A DNA stretch of 64,000 nucleotides from Lysinibacillus fusiformis (GCF_007362955.1 NZ_CP041696.1:2542001-2606000), one strand, 5' to 3'. Numbered from the stretch's first letter, positions 27,449-36,814 are shown. Translations and numbers: made by a program. Notes: generated by a model from the letters alone, not told the origin.

Positions 27449-27468
27449 TAATAATTTCTTCTAAAATA

Positions 27469-27500
27469 TACCTAGCGCATCTTTTTTGCGCTAGGTAACT
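27469..27500 (+). terminator. hairpin after glpX
   Basis: TACCTAGCGCA (27469-27479) and TGCGCTAGGTA (27487-27497) are perfectly complementary; the tail is only weakly T-rich. Confidence 0.65.
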
Positions 27501-27579
27501 TCTTCTTAATTTAAACCATCCCATAGTTTTATAAGGCAATGTTAGACTTCAATGTTTTTAGGGTTGATTGAAGAGTAAC

Positions 27580-27660
27580 TGTAGCTCAATTCCTAAGGGG
27601 TTAGCAGTGAAGCTAAGATCTTGCACGGAGCGCAAAGTAGCTTAGACACTATCCCAGGAA
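27580..27660 (+). other. structured rho leader
   Basis: AAGCTA (27610-27615) pairs with TAGCTT (27638-27643), with TTGC/GCAA inside. The leader from about 27500 to 27773 has no gene; an in-frame start at 27621 would add 51 residues unlike Rho and is rejected. Whether the hairpin has a role in Rho control is unknown. Confidence 0.35.
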
Positions 27661-27773
27661 ATCGAGCGTATTACAGGTACGGATATCAACCGTTTTACAA
27701 AGCCTTTCGTAATAATACTTCAATGATAACCCCACAAAAGCAATATATTTTGAAAAAGACTGGAGTTGTGCAT

Positions 27774-29057
27774 ATGTCTGCATTGACAATCGCTCAATTA
27801 GAAAACATGACGTTAAAAGAGCTTTACGCCCTCGCGCGCCAATATAAAATTTCATATTATAGCAAATTAACAAAAAAAGAATTAATTTTTGCTATTTTGA
27901 AAACGCGTTCAGAACAAGAGGGTTATTTCTTCATGGAGGGAGTACTTGAAATTGTATCGCAGGAGGGCTTTGGTTTCCTTCGTCCAATTAACTACTCTCC
28001 AAGTAAAGAGGATATTTATATTTCGGCCTCTCAAATTCGACGTTTTGACCTACGAAACGGGGACAAGGTATCTGGTAAGGTGCGTCCACCTAAAGAAAAC
28101 GAACGTTATTACGGTCTGTTACAAGTGGATGCTGTAAATGGCGAAGATCCAGAAGTAGCGAAAGAACGTGTCCATTTCCCGGCTTTGACGCCGTTATATC
28201 CTGATCGACAAATCAAGCTTGAAACAACGCAGCAAAATTTATCGACTCGTATTATGGACTTAGTGGCACCAGTAGGTTTTGGACAACGTGGTTTAATCGT
28301 TGCGCCTCCGAAAGCAGGGAAAACATCGTTATTAAAAGAAATTGCCAACGCAATTACGACGAATTATCCAGAAGCAGAGTTAATTGTATTACTTATTGAT
28401 GAACGTCCTGAGGAAGTAACAGATATTGAACGTTCTGTGAATGCAGATGTAGTTAGTTCTACTTTCGATGAGGTACCAGAAAACCACGTAAAGGTGGCAG
28501 AAATAGTTTTAGAGCGTGCGCGCCGTTTAGTTGAGCATAAACGTGACGTAATTATTTTAATGGATTCCATTACTCGTTTAGCACGTGCTTATAACTTAGT
28601 TATTCCACCAAGTGGTCGTACACTATCCGGTGGTATTGACCCTGCTGCTTTCCATAGACCTAAACGTTTCTTCGGTTCTGCCCGTAATATTGAAGAAGGT
28701 GGTAGCTTAACAATTCTAGCTACGGCTTTAGTCGATACTGGCTCTCGAATGGACGAAGTCATCTATGAAGAATTTAAAGGAACAGGGAATCTAGAGCTTC
28801 ACCTAGATCGTCAATTAGCAGAGCGTCGTATTTTCCCTGCGCTTGATATTCGTCGTTCAGGTACACGTAAGGAAGAACTACTTCTTGAACCGGAACAACT
28901 TGAAAAACTGTGGGCAATTCGTAAAACATTCTCGGATTCTTCTGATTTTTCGGAGCGTTTCTTGAAAAAGTTACGCACAACAAAATCAAACGAAGAATTT
29001 TTCGAGAAGTTAAATGAGGATATGAAGAAAGCTACTAAAGGTAAGGGTTTACTATAA
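27774..29057 (+). CDS. rho: transcription termination factor Rho
   Basis: A 427-residue hexameric RNA helicase. Order: N-terminal helical domain ([20 protein letters not shown]), cold-shock-like RNA-binding domain about residues 50-120 ([16 protein letters not shown]), then the ATPase with Walker A PPKAGKTS, Walker [12 protein letters not shown]-loop region [13 protein letters not shown] and [16 protein letters not shown] 27774 gives the family N-terminus. Rho is normally followed by rpmE in bacilli; here about 9 kb of iron genes lies between. Confidence 0.96.
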   Translation: MSALTIAQLENMTLKELYALARQYKISYYSKLTKKELIFAILKTRSEQEGYFFMEGVLEIVSQEGFGFLRPINYSPSKEDIYISASQIRRFDLRNGDKVSGKVRPPKENERYYGLLQVDAVNGEDPEVAKERVHFPALTPLYPDRQIKLETTQQNLSTRIMDLVAPVGFGQRGLIVAPPKAGKTSLLKEIANAITTNYPEAELIVLLIDERPEEVTDIERSVNADVVSSTFDEVPENHVKVAEIVLERARRLVEHKRDVIILMDSITRLARAYNLVIPPSGRTLSGGIDPAAFHRPKRFFGSARNIEEGGSLTILATALVDTGSRMDEVIYEEFKGTGNLELHLDRQLAERRIFPALDIRRSGTRKEELLLEPEQLEKLWAIRKTFSDSSDFSERFLKKLRTTKSNEEFFEKLNEDMKKATKGKGLL

Positions 29058-29065
29058 CAATAAAG

Positions 29066-29105
29066 AATCACCATTGACTAGATTTAGTTAATGGTGATTT
29101 TTTTG
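29066..29105 (+). terminator. terminator after rho
   Basis: AATCACCATTGACT and AGTTAATGGTGATT pair with one mismatch, followed by seven T. Confidence 0.88.
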
Positions 29106-29119
29106 TTTTACAAACCTAA

Positions 29120-29148
29120 TTGAAATTGATAATCGTTATCAATATAAT
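29120..29148 (+). promoter_or_regulatory. Fur-controlled promoter of the AraC-lipoprotein gene
   Basis: TTGAAA (29120-29125) and TATAAT (29143-29148) are 17 bp apart and the whole spacer is the palindrome TTGATAATCGTTATCAA, a Fur box (14 of 15 to TGATAATNATTATCA). Iron-loaded Fur bound there would exclude polymerase. Confidence 0.88.
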
Positions 29149-29183
29149 GAAGATATACTATTACATTTCAAAAGGAGAAAGAT

Positions 29184-31094
29184 ATGAATTATGAGGCGTA
29201 TATGCTTCTTTGGGAGAACACATATATCAAACTGAAGCAATTTGATTATATAAATAATGCTGACATACGAATAATTACGACAGTGAATCATAGCACATTA
29301 CTAGTCATCACAGAGGGTGAGGCAGAGGTCTTAATTGGAGATCAGCTTTATCTAGTACAACGCTTTAGTATTTTTCATATTGGAAAGTCGCAATCACTCC
29401 ATATAAAAGCAAAGGATAGCATTAGCTATTACATGATTCACTATAAAGGCGATGTTATTTACGCAGATGCATTTTTACAGCACTTATACATGCAGTTTCA
29501 ACCTTTTCAAACGGATTTCACCTGTGTACCAGCGAATGCTTTAGGCATTCATATGTTACTTCAAGACATGTACGATAAATGGAAAACAAGCTCTATCCAG
29601 GACCATTTATCAGTAAAGGCTTCTTTTTATGAACTCATCTATCGTATTTTTCAAGAGTTGCATGAAGGACTGGGTAAGCCACATGAAATGGATAAAGTAG
29701 AAGCGGCACGTCTTTACTTAGAACAACATGTTCATGAGCCTGTTTCTATCCAGACACTTGCAGATTCGCTCAAAATTAGTACACGACATCTTTTGCGTAC
29801 TTTCAAGGAGCGCTATGGTATTGGTCCGCAAATTTATTTGCAGCAACTTCGAATTGAACGTGCAAAGCACTATCTATTGTCAAAACATTATGGCATCAGA
29901 GAGATAGCAATATCACTCGGGTATGAGGATGAATATTATTTTAGTAGAGCCTTTAAAAAGGAAACAAATATGGCACCTAGTATTTTTAGGCGGAAATATA
30001 CATCTAGTATGTCCGAATTAGCTATTACAAATGAGAATTGTTTTCAATACAATGAGAATCAGCTCGCGCAAGCAATACGATTTGAGAGTAGGGAAAATGA
30101 TTTCATGATGAAGAAAATGATGAAACACATAAAGATGCCTTTTTTGTTGGGTCTAATGGTATTTCTTGCAGCATGTGGTGATGATACGTCTCAAACAGCT
30201 GATAACAAAGAAGGTACGCCTAAGACTGAGGAATCTACAATTCGAACAGTAACAGATGATAGTGGGCGAGAAGTTGAAATTCCAGTTAAAGCAGAAAGAA
30301 TAGTTACAGATTGGTATCTTGGTCAAATTCTAGCGTTAGATGTTGTACCAGTAGGAGCAATTACAGCTAATCTAGACTTTGCTGCGTTTTTAAAACCATA
30401 TTATAAAGATGGAGAAATTAACAATATTGGAACAGACGGTAATACTTCTTTGGAGAAGATTTTAGAATTAAAACCAGATTTAATCATTACTTGGAATAAA
30501 GATGATGTAGAAAAATACGAAAAAATAGCACCAACTATTGTATTTTCTGAATCAGCCCATCAAACAGCAACCGATGAAATCAAAGCAATGGGTGAATATC
30601 TTGGTAGACAAGCAGAGGCAGATGCATTTGTAAAAGATTTCGATAATCGTATAGCTAACGCACAAAACAAAATAAATGCTGCAATACCTGAAGGTGCAAC
30701 CTTTACTATTTTTGATGCATTTGAAAAAAATGCCACAATCGTTGGGAATAATAGCGTTTCAGGTGGTCGAGCATTATACCAAATACTTAACATGAAGCCA
30801 CAAGAGAAAGTACAAGAACTTTTTGATACGCAAGAATCTGGTGGTGGGCGCTATGATATCTCCTATGAAGTGGTAGGTGACTACATTGGTGATTATGTAT
30901 TTCTGATCAATTTCTTTAATAAGGATGGAGAGTTCCCATCAACATGGACAAATTTAGATATTGTGAAAAATAATAAGATAATTGATTTAGCACCAGAGTA
31001 TTATTTTGCCTCTGATCCACTCTCGGGTTTACACCAAGCAGAGGATATGGCTAACAAAATAGTAGAATTTACAGAATCTCAAAAAAATAAATAA
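29184..31094 (+). CDS. AraC-family regulator fused to a siderophore-binding lipoprotein
   Basis: One unbroken 636-residue frame. Residues 1-150 are a ligand/cupin-like region; about 172-275 are a double helix-turn-helix of the AraC family (VSIQTLADSLKISTRHLLRT; IREIAISLGYEDEYYFSRAF). After a 30-residue linker comes MMKKMMKHIK, a hydrophobic run and the lipobox FLAAC (Cys331), then a FeuA/YfiY-like siderophore-binding domain to the end (IPVKAERIVTDW; LELKPDLIITWNKDD). B. subtilis Btr is also AraC plus a FeuA-like domain, but as a cytosolic protein without, to my knowledge, a signal sequence between. The protein could span the membrane, be cleaved at Cys331, or be two products if ATG 30105 (weak AGTAGGG upstream) is used. 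A Fur box controls it. Confidence 0.85.
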   Translation: MNYEAYMLLWENTYIKLKQFDYINNADIRIITTVNHSTLLVITEGEAEVLIGDQLYLVQRFSIFHIGKSQSLHIKAKDSISYYMIHYKGDVIYADAFLQHLYMQFQPFQTDFTCVPANALGIHMLLQDMYDKWKTSSIQDHLSVKASFYELIYRIFQELHEGLGKPHEMDKVEAARLYLEQHVHEPVSIQTLADSLKISTRHLLRTFKERYGIGPQIYLQQLRIERAKHYLLSKHYGIREIAISLGYEDEYYFSRAFKKETNMAPSIFRRKYTSSMSELAITNENCFQYNENQLAQAIRFESRENDFMMKKMMKHIKMPFLLGLMVFLAACGDDTSQTADNKEGTPKTEESTIRTVTDDSGREVEIPVKAERIVTDWYLGQILALDVVPVGAITANLDFAAFLKPYYKDGEINNIGTDGNTSLEKILELKPDLIITWNKDDVEKYEKIAPTIVFSESAHQTATDEIKAMGEYLGRQAEADAFVKDFDNRIANAQNKINAAIPEGATFTIFDAFEKNATIVGNNSVSGGRALYQILNMKPQEKVQELFDTQESGGGRYDISYEVVGDYIGDYVFLINFFNKDGEFPSTWTNLDIVKNNKIIDLAPEYYFASDPLSGLHQAEDMANKIVEFTESQKNK

Positions 31095-31267
31095 ACAAAC
31101 AATGACAGTAGCAATCTACATATAGTCTAGAAAAATATTAATGGTAACAAAATTGAATATTCTTTAATTAGTTTTATTATCTATCATCCGCAATAGATTC
31201 TGAGAAGCATTGGCTGACTAAATTGTAGAAAAAGCGAAATCAAAGTCATAAACAAATATTTCCTGAG

Positions 31268-31303
31268 ATGAGCTACCTGATGTATTGTCGGGTAGCTCAT
31301 TTA
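31268..31303 (+). terminator. hairpin after the AraC-lipoprotein gene
   Basis: ATGAGCTACC pairs with GGTAGCTCAT; a short T tract follows. The rest of the 31095-31485 spacer is AT-rich, with the Fur box below and no gene seen. Confidence 0.6.
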
Positions 31304-31390
31304 CTAGACTATTTAATAATAGAGTAAATTTCGTTGTCGTTATTCAAATAGATTGCAATATTAGGAAGTATTGTATATTCTAAATAAGAA

Positions 31391-31405
31391 TGATAATCAT
31401 TATCG
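31391..31405 (+). promoter_or_regulatory. Fur box upstream of the ABC exporter
   Basis: TGATAATCATTATCG matches 14 of 15 positions of the Fur 7-1-7 core. No convincing -35/-10 pair was placed around it. Confidence 0.75.
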
Positions 31406-31485
31406 TTTATTGTTATCAATTTTTTAGCAAGAATACAATAATCAGTTAATTGATATAAGTATTTAAAAAATGGGAGGTTGCATCA

Positions 31486-33210
31486 ATGTTATTACAACGT
31501 TTCTTTTCTTATTACAGGCCATATAAGGGGCTATTTATACTGGATTTTTCCTGTGCTATAGTAGCAGCCCTCATCGAGTTAGCCTTTCCATTGGTATTAA
31601 ATAAGGTGATTGATGATATCCTTCCCGACGGTGAATTAAAGTGGATTGTAATGGCGAGTTTGCTATTGTTCTTGTTATACATATTCAATTCGATTTTAGA
31701 CTTTATTGTGTCTTATTGGGGACATATGTTAGGAATCAATATCGAAACAGATATGCGGAAGGAATCGTTTAGTCATGTACAAAAACTTTCGTTTCGATAT
31801 TTCGATAATAACAAAACAGGTCATCTTGTCTCACGATTAACAAACGATTTAATGGATATTGGAGAGCTTGCTCATCATGGTCCAGAGGATATGTTTATTG
31901 CTGCAATGACGATTATTGGCGCTTTCAGCGTAATGTTTTACATTGATCCAACTTTCACACTGCTTATTTTTATTTTAGTACCAATCATTCTGTTACTCAC
32001 AATAATTTTTGGCAAGCTTATGTCTAAAGCATTCCGTCAAATGTTTGGGGATATTGCCGATTTTAACGCACGTGTAGAAAACAATGTAAGTGGTATCCGT
32101 GTTGTACAAGCTTTTACAAATGAAGAACATGAAATTAAGCGCTTCAAGGTCAATAATAATCGATTTAGAGCGACTAAACTATTTTCTTATAAAGTGATGG
32201 CATGGAATGAAGCCATTTCAGGCATTTTAACAAAGGTTTTATCATTATTCACACTTTTTGTGGGTGCGTACTTTGTTTTACAGGGCCAGTTAACAAATGG
32301 TGAGTTTATCGCTTTCATCCTATTATCAGGTATCCTTTTAGGGCCTATTAATAAAATTAATATGTTTATAGAAACTTACCCTAGAGGGATGGCTGGCTTT
32401 AAACGTTATATTGATTTCCTTGAAACAGCACCAGAAATTGCTGATCGCCCAGAGGCGAAGGCTATTGAGGTCATTGAAGGAGACATCGCATTTAATCATG
32501 TATCTTTTGGTTATACCGATAAGGAACGCACCTTAAATAATATTAATCTTCAGGTGCGCCCAGGTGAAACGGTTGCACTTGTTGGGCCATCTGGAGCAGG
32601 TAAATCAACCATCTGTAGTCTGTTACCCCGTTTTTACGAGGTAAGTGAAGGGGCTATTAAGATTGATGGCATTGATATACGAGATTTCAAGCTACAATCT
32701 CTTCGTGGTCATATAGGGATTGTACAGCAAGACGTGTTCTTGTTTGATGGAACGGTTCGAGAAAATATTGCTTACGGTGATTTAGAGGCCAGTGAAGAAG
32801 ATATTTGGCATGCGGCAAGGCGTGCACAGCTAGAGGAAGTTATTAATGCCTTACCAGAGGGCATGGACACTTTAATTGGCGAACGTGGAGTCAAGCTATC
32901 AGGAGGTCAAAAGCAACGACTGTCCATTGCACGTATCTTCCTGAAAAACCCAAAAATCTTGATTTTGGATGAGGCAACCTCTGCACTAGATACAGAAACA
33001 GAGCAGGCAATTCAACAGGCATTACATGAACTATCCATAGGGCGTACAACATTAGTTATTGCACACCGTTTAGCAACAATAAAAGACGCTGATCGTATAG
33101 TTGTTGTGTCGAAGAAGGGCATCATTGAGGAAGGTACACATGATGAATTAATGAATATACAAAATGCTTATTATGGTCTATATACAGCGCAATTTGGTTT
33201 GCAAATTTAA
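31486..33210 (+). CDS. ABC exporter, membrane and ATPase domains in one chain
   Basis: A 574-residue half-transporter: six membrane helices in residues 1-310, then an ATPase with Walker A GPSGAGKST (about 368-376), signature LSGGQKQR, Walker B ILILDEATSALD and switch His in IAHRLATI. It would work as a dimer moving a substrate out of the cell. The Fur box in its promoter region and its place between siderophore genes suggest export of a siderophore or another iron-linked compound, but the family (MsbA/YfiB-like) does not fix the substrate. SD TGGGAGG precedes ATG 31486. A terminator follows. Confidence 0.85.
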   Translation: MLLQRFFSYYRPYKGLFILDFSCAIVAALIELAFPLVLNKVIDDILPDGELKWIVMASLLLFLLYIFNSILDFIVSYWGHMLGINIETDMRKESFSHVQKLSFRYFDNNKTGHLVSRLTNDLMDIGELAHHGPEDMFIAAMTIIGAFSVMFYIDPTFTLLIFILVPIILLLTIIFGKLMSKAFRQMFGDIADFNARVENNVSGIRVVQAFTNEEHEIKRFKVNNNRFRATKLFSYKVMAWNEAISGILTKVLSLFTLFVGAYFVLQGQLTNGEFIAFILLSGILLGPINKINMFIETYPRGMAGFKRYIDFLETAPEIADRPEAKAIEVIEGDIAFNHVSFGYTDKERTLNNINLQVRPGETVALVGPSGAGKSTICSLLPRFYEVSEGAIKIDGIDIRDFKLQSLRGHIGIVQQDVFLFDGTVRENIAYGDLEASEEDIWHAARRAQLEEVINALPEGMDTLIGERGVKLSGGQKQRLSIARIFLKNPKILILDEATSALDTETEQAIQQALHELSIGRTTLVIAHRLATIKDADRIVVVSKKGIIEEGTHDELMNIQNAYYGLYTAQFGLQI

Positions 33211-33238
33211 TTTTACTAATAAAGTGTGTTTAACCATA

Positions 33239-33280
33239 GTGTAGAAATGGTGGTGATGTTTTCACCTTTCTACACCTTTA
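33239..33280 (+). terminator. terminator after the ABC exporter
   Basis: GTGTAGAAATGGTG and CACCTTTCTACAC pair with one bulge and are followed by CTTTATC. Confidence 0.65.
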
Positions 33281-33322
33281 TCTACAAATCAATTTAATCC
33301 TAAAAGGGAAAGGGAGTTTATT

Positions 33323-34126
33323 ATGACAGTCCTTGAAATAGAGCATGTCGCTATAGGTTACTCATCGACATTAATTGTAGAAGACTTGAGTGTAGCGATT
33401 CCAAAAGGGCAAATATCTACAATTATCGGACCGAATGGCTGTGGAAAATCTACATTATTAAAGGCTGTGGCACGTGTCCTTAGAACACAAGAAGGCGCTG
33501 TATACTTGGATGGAAAAGCAATTCACCAGCTGAAGACAAAAGAGGTTGCGAAGAGAATGGCGATTCTACCACAAACAGCAACGGCTCCAGGTGGTCTGAC
33601 AGTTTTTGAATTAGTATCCTACGGTCGATTTCCACATCAAACAGGCTTTGGTTCGTTGCGTAAGGAGGATTTCGAATATATTCATTGGGCTATTGATGTT
33701 ACAGGGCTAAGAGAATTTAGTGATCGTCCAATTGAGGCATTATCGGGAGGTCAGCGTCAGCGCGTGTGGATTGCAATGGCATTAGCTCAAGGTACAGATA
33801 TTCTTATTCTTGACGAACCAACGACCTATTTGGATTTAGCGCATCAGCTAGACATTCTATTATTATTACAAAAATTAAATGAAGAAGAAGGACGCACGAT
33901 TGTTATGGTCTTGCACGATTTAAATCATGCTTCCCGTTTTTCCCAATTTATGATTGCGATGAGAAGTGGACAATTAGTGGTAAATGGTAAACCTGATGAA
34001 GTAATGACAAAGGAAAATTTACAAGAAGTATTTAATATCGATGCGACGATGGCTCTTTGTCCATATAGTAGTAACCCCATTTGCTTATCTTACCAATTAT
34101 ATGAAAAAACAAGTGATGCTGAGTAA
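33323..34126 (+). CDS. iron-siderophore ABC transporter ATPase (FhuC/YusV type)
   Basis: A 267-residue ATPase of the iron-complex importer class. Walker A GPNGCGKST at 36-44, LSGGQRQRVWIAMAL, Walker B ILILDEPTTYLD, VLHDLNHAS. It is close in layout to YusV, the shared ATPase of B. subtilis siderophore uptake, and precedes two FecCD permeases. Cytosolic face of the membrane. SD AAAGGGAAAGGGAG precedes ATG 33323. A long hairpin separates it from the permease genes, so its level could be set separately. Confidence 0.9.
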   Translation: MTVLEIEHVAIGYSSTLIVEDLSVAIPKGQISTIIGPNGCGKSTLLKAVARVLRTQEGAVYLDGKAIHQLKTKEVAKRMAILPQTATAPGGLTVFELVSYGRFPHQTGFGSLRKEDFEYIHWAIDVTGLREFSDRPIEALSGGQRQRVWIAMALAQGTDILILDEPTTYLDLAHQLDILLLLQKLNEEEGRTIVMVLHDLNHASRFSQFMIAMRSGQLVVNGKPDEVMTKENLQEVFNIDATMALCPYSSNPICLSYQLYEKTSDAE

Positions 34127-34131
34127 TTAAA

Positions 34132-34185
34132 GTTCCTTTCTCATCATGGGGGGAGTCCTTTCTTCCCCGATGATGAAAGAGGAAC
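34132..34185 (+). other. long hairpin between ATPase and permease genes
   Basis: GTTCCTTTCTCATCATGGGG pairs along about 20 bp with CCCCGATGATGAAAGAGGAAC-type sequence on the other side (34164-34185). No T tract follows, so it may set mRNA stability or partial read-through rather than end transcription. Confidence 0.55.
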
Positions 34186-34327
34186 TCAAATTAAGACCGC
34201 CATGCCCCATTGAACCGAATTATGGTAAGTGAATCGATTGGTTTTACACAGGAGTTCCGTGGAGTATTCTTATTGCCAGCTAAAAGGGGATAAAGTTTTA
34301 AACGGATAGATATTAAGGAGGAAAAGC

Positions 34328-35383
34328 ATGACTTCGTCAGCAGAAGCAGTAGAAGGGCTCGGAACATTAGAAGAGCTACAAAGACGTTCTCATCCAGTAC
34401 GTGCTGTTGTGGCACTCATTATAGGTTTTGTTGGATTAATATTTGCTATTGGTTTGTCCATTTCATTTGGAGCGGCTGATATTTCATTAAGTACTGTATG
34501 GGCAGCTGTATTTCATTTTTCACCAGATTTAACCGCACATCAAATTATTCGTGATATTCGATTGCCACGTGTACTTGGAGCTGCATTAGTAGGTGGATGC
34601 TTTGCGGTGGCGGGCGCTATTATGCAAGGAATGACACGCAACCCGCTGGCAGACTCAGGATTGTTAGGCTTAAACTCAGGAGCAGCATTTATGCTTGCTG
34701 TATGTTTCGCCTTTTTCCCTGGTTTACCCTATATGTATTTGATTTTATGGTCATTTGTAGGCGCGGGATTAGGGGTATTAATTGTGTATGGTATAGGTTC
34801 GTTAGCAAAAGGTGGTTTAACACCAATGCGTTTAGTGCTTGCAGGAGCAGCAGTTAGTGCACTTTTAGGAGCACTGGGTGAGGGGATTGCACTGTATTAT
34901 CGTATTGGACAGGATTTAGCTTTTTGGTACGCAGGTGGTGTGTCCGGGACGAAATGGTATCACCTTCAAATATTGTCTCCTTGGATACTTGTCGCTATGA
35001 TTGGGGCGCTCATACTGTCTCGTTCCATTACACTCCTTAGCTTAGGCGAAGAAATTGCTATTGGGCTAGGACAGCGCACGGCAGTTATTAAAGTTTGGGG
35101 TATGGTTGTGGTTCTTATTTTAGCAGGTGCAGCTGTTTCTGTAGTAGGAGCAGTTGGCTTTGTTGGATTAATCATTCCTCATTTAACGAGATACATAGTA
35201 GGTCATGATTATCGTTGGATTATTTCTTGTTCGTTAGTGTATGGAGCTTTACTTGTTGTGTTAGCGGATCTCGCTGCTCGTACCATCAATCCTCCTTACG
35301 AAGCACCAATCGGAGCAATTATTGCCTTTATCGGTGTTCCATTCTTCCTATACCTCGCGCGTAAAGGAGGAAAAGAACTATGA
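34328..35383 (+). CDS. iron-siderophore ABC permease 1 (FecCD family)
   Basis: A 351-residue permease with about nine to ten membrane helices after a 25-residue charged N-terminal tail. FecCD motifs: DIRLPRVLGAALVGGCFAVA, MTRNPLADSGLLGLNSGAAF, GFVGLIIPHLTR. It should pair with the next gene to form the membrane channel, like YfiZ/YfhA or FeuB/FeuC. GGAGGAAAAGC precedes ATG 34328. ATGA overlap with the next gene indicates coupled translation. Confidence 0.9.
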   Translation: MTSSAEAVEGLGTLEELQRRSHPVRAVVALIIGFVGLIFAIGLSISFGAADISLSTVWAAVFHFSPDLTAHQIIRDIRLPRVLGAALVGGCFAVAGAIMQGMTRNPLADSGLLGLNSGAAFMLAVCFAFFPGLPYMYLILWSFVGAGLGVLIVYGIGSLAKGGLTPMRLVLAGAAVSALLGALGEGIALYYRIGQDLAFWYAGGVSGTKWYHLQILSPWILVAMIGALILSRSITLLSLGEEIAIGLGQRTAVIKVWGMVVVLILAGAAVSVVGAVGFVGLIIPHLTRYIVGHDYRWIISCSLVYGALLVVLADLAARTINPPYEAPIGAIIAFIGVPFFLYLARKGGKEL

Positions 35384-36417
35384 GTCATAATAGCTTTCTA
35401 ACAGCCAGTCAACAAAAGGCTAGGAAGAAAAATTTCTTTATTTTAAGCATACTAGTGGTGTTAATCGTCATTACGTTTGTGATTAGTATGAATACAGGTG
35501 TTATTAAGCTAACACCGATGGAGGTCATACGAACTCTGTTTGGTCAGGGGGATGCACAACAGCAACTAATTTTATATGAATTTAGACTTCCACGTATTAT
35601 TATCGCTGTATTGGTAGGTATGGGTTTAGCTGTTTCAGGTGCTATTTTACAGGGGATTTCAAAAAATGCATTAGCGGATCCAGGTATTTTAGGGATAAAC
35701 GCAGGTGCTGGTTTAGCGGTAATGCTGTTTATTTCATTCTTCCCAGCTACAACAGCGGCTCCGGTTTACTTGCTACCAGTGTTAGCCTTTGTAGGGGCAG
35801 GTTTTACAGCAATTGTCATATATACACTTTCCTATAAACGCCATGAAGGGATTACACCAATGCGTTTACTATTAACAGGAATTGCTGTAGCAGCAGGTAT
35901 AAGTTCAGCAATGATTGTGTTGACGCTCCGTTTATCACCTGAAAACTATCAATTTGTTGCCACATGGTTAGCAGGTAGTATTTGGGGTTCGAATTGGAAA
36001 TTTGTTTTTTCATTGCTACCATGGTTATTGATATTATTCCCATTTGTTTATGCAAAATCACGTGTATTAAACATTTTGAATTTAGGTGATTTAACAGCAG
36101 TTGGCTTAGGTGCTTCCATTGAAAAGGAAAGACGTTGGCTATTAGCAGCATCAGTGGGTCTAGCTGGCGCAAGTGTTTCAGTAAGTGGCGGTATAGGCTT
36201 TGTAGGTTTAATTGGACCCCATCTGGCACGTCAGCTCGTTGGGGCAAAACATCAATTTTTACTGCCAGCATCAGCATTAGTAGGAGGGCTACTCGTCTTA
36301 ATGGCCGATACAATTGGGCGTTCTATTTTAGAGCCTTCGGAAATTCCAGCAGGTATTGTAGTTGCTGTATTAGGAGCACCGTATTTCTTATATTTATTAG
36401 CGCGTATAAAAGAATAA
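35380..36417 (+). CDS. iron-siderophore ABC permease 2 (FecCD family)
   Basis: A 345-residue multi-helix permease, partner of the preceding one. FecCD motifs: EFRLPRIIIAVLVGMGLAVS, ISKNALADPGILGINAGAG and GFVGLIGPHLARQLVG. It starts at ATG 35380 inside the previous stop (ATGA). A gene for a substrate-binding lipoprotein follows, but it is broken (36487 on), so intact delivery protein must come from elsewhere, possibly the AraC-lipoprotein fusion at 29.2 kb. Confidence 0.9.
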   Translation: MSHNSFLTASQQKARKKNFFILSILVVLIVITFVISMNTGVIKLTPMEVIRTLFGQGDAQQQLILYEFRLPRIIIAVLVGMGLAVSGAILQGISKNALADPGILGINAGAGLAVMLFISFFPATTAAPVYLLPVLAFVGAGFTAIVIYTLSYKRHEGITPMRLLLTGIAVAAGISSAMIVLTLRLSPENYQFVATWLAGSIWGSNWKFVFSLLPWLLILFPFVYAKSRVLNILNLGDLTAVGLGASIEKERRWLLAASVGLAGASVSVSGGIGFVGLIGPHLARQLVGAKHQFLLPASALVGGLLVLMADTIGRSILEPSEIPAGIVVAVLGAPYFLYLLARIKE

Positions 36418-36446
36418 GGTATTAGGCATTTATTAGCGACTATCAT

Positions 36447-36467
36447 TGAGAATGAATATTATTATCA
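36447..36467 (+). promoter_or_regulatory. Fur box before the broken binding-protein gene
   Basis: TGAGAATGAATATTATTATCA matches 15 of 19 positions of the classical Fur palindrome GATAATGATAATCATTATC. TTGAGA at 36446 and TATAGG at 36470 may be its promoter. Confidence 0.65.
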
Positions 36468-36486
36468 ATTATAGGAGAGGTTAATA

Positions 36487-36752
36487 ATGAAAAAACTAAA
36501 TATATTTTTTGCAGGTTTTTTCTTATGCTTGTAGGTTGTGGTAGTAAAGAAGACGCTACTAATGACAACGAAGTGGATAGCAATGCTAAGAGGGAAGAAA
36601 CTGATGCTACAACGATAAAGATAGCAACAATTAACGGAGAAATTTAAATTCCTACTAAAGTTGAGCGTCTTGTTGTAGATGTGTATTTACCAACATCATT
36701 ATTACTAGGAGTTAAACGAGTAATGCTTTATGGTTATCAATCGACGCAGTGA
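36487..36752 (+). pseudogene. remnant siderophore-binding lipoprotein gene
   Basis: ATG 36487 follows TAGGAGAGG and a Fur box. The frame reads MKKLNIFFAGFF and is then shifted in the T-run near 36518; in the new frame a lipobox (LMLVGC), a tether and IKIATINGEI appear, then a TAA stop (36646-36648) where Glu is expected, then IPTKVERLVVDVYLPTSLLLGVK before the homology stops. This is the first ~80 residues of a FeuA/YfiY-like binding protein with a frameshift, a nonsense codon and loss of the remaining ~200 codons. Its place after the two permeases is the usual one for such a gene. Confidence 0.8.
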
Positions 36753-36814
36753 AAAATAACAAAGTCTTCTATTAAAATTCCAATATGAAAAACATGAAAT
36801 GAGGTATTAAGTAA

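Noticed and set aside
27621..27773. Rho N-terminal extension
   Set aside because: The 51 extra residues have no similarity to Rho and there is no SD; ATG 27774 gives the family N-terminus.
29184..31094. Two separate genes for AraC and binding protein
   Set aside because: No stop codon exists between them and the internal ATG 30105 has only a weak SD; kept as an alternative within the entry.
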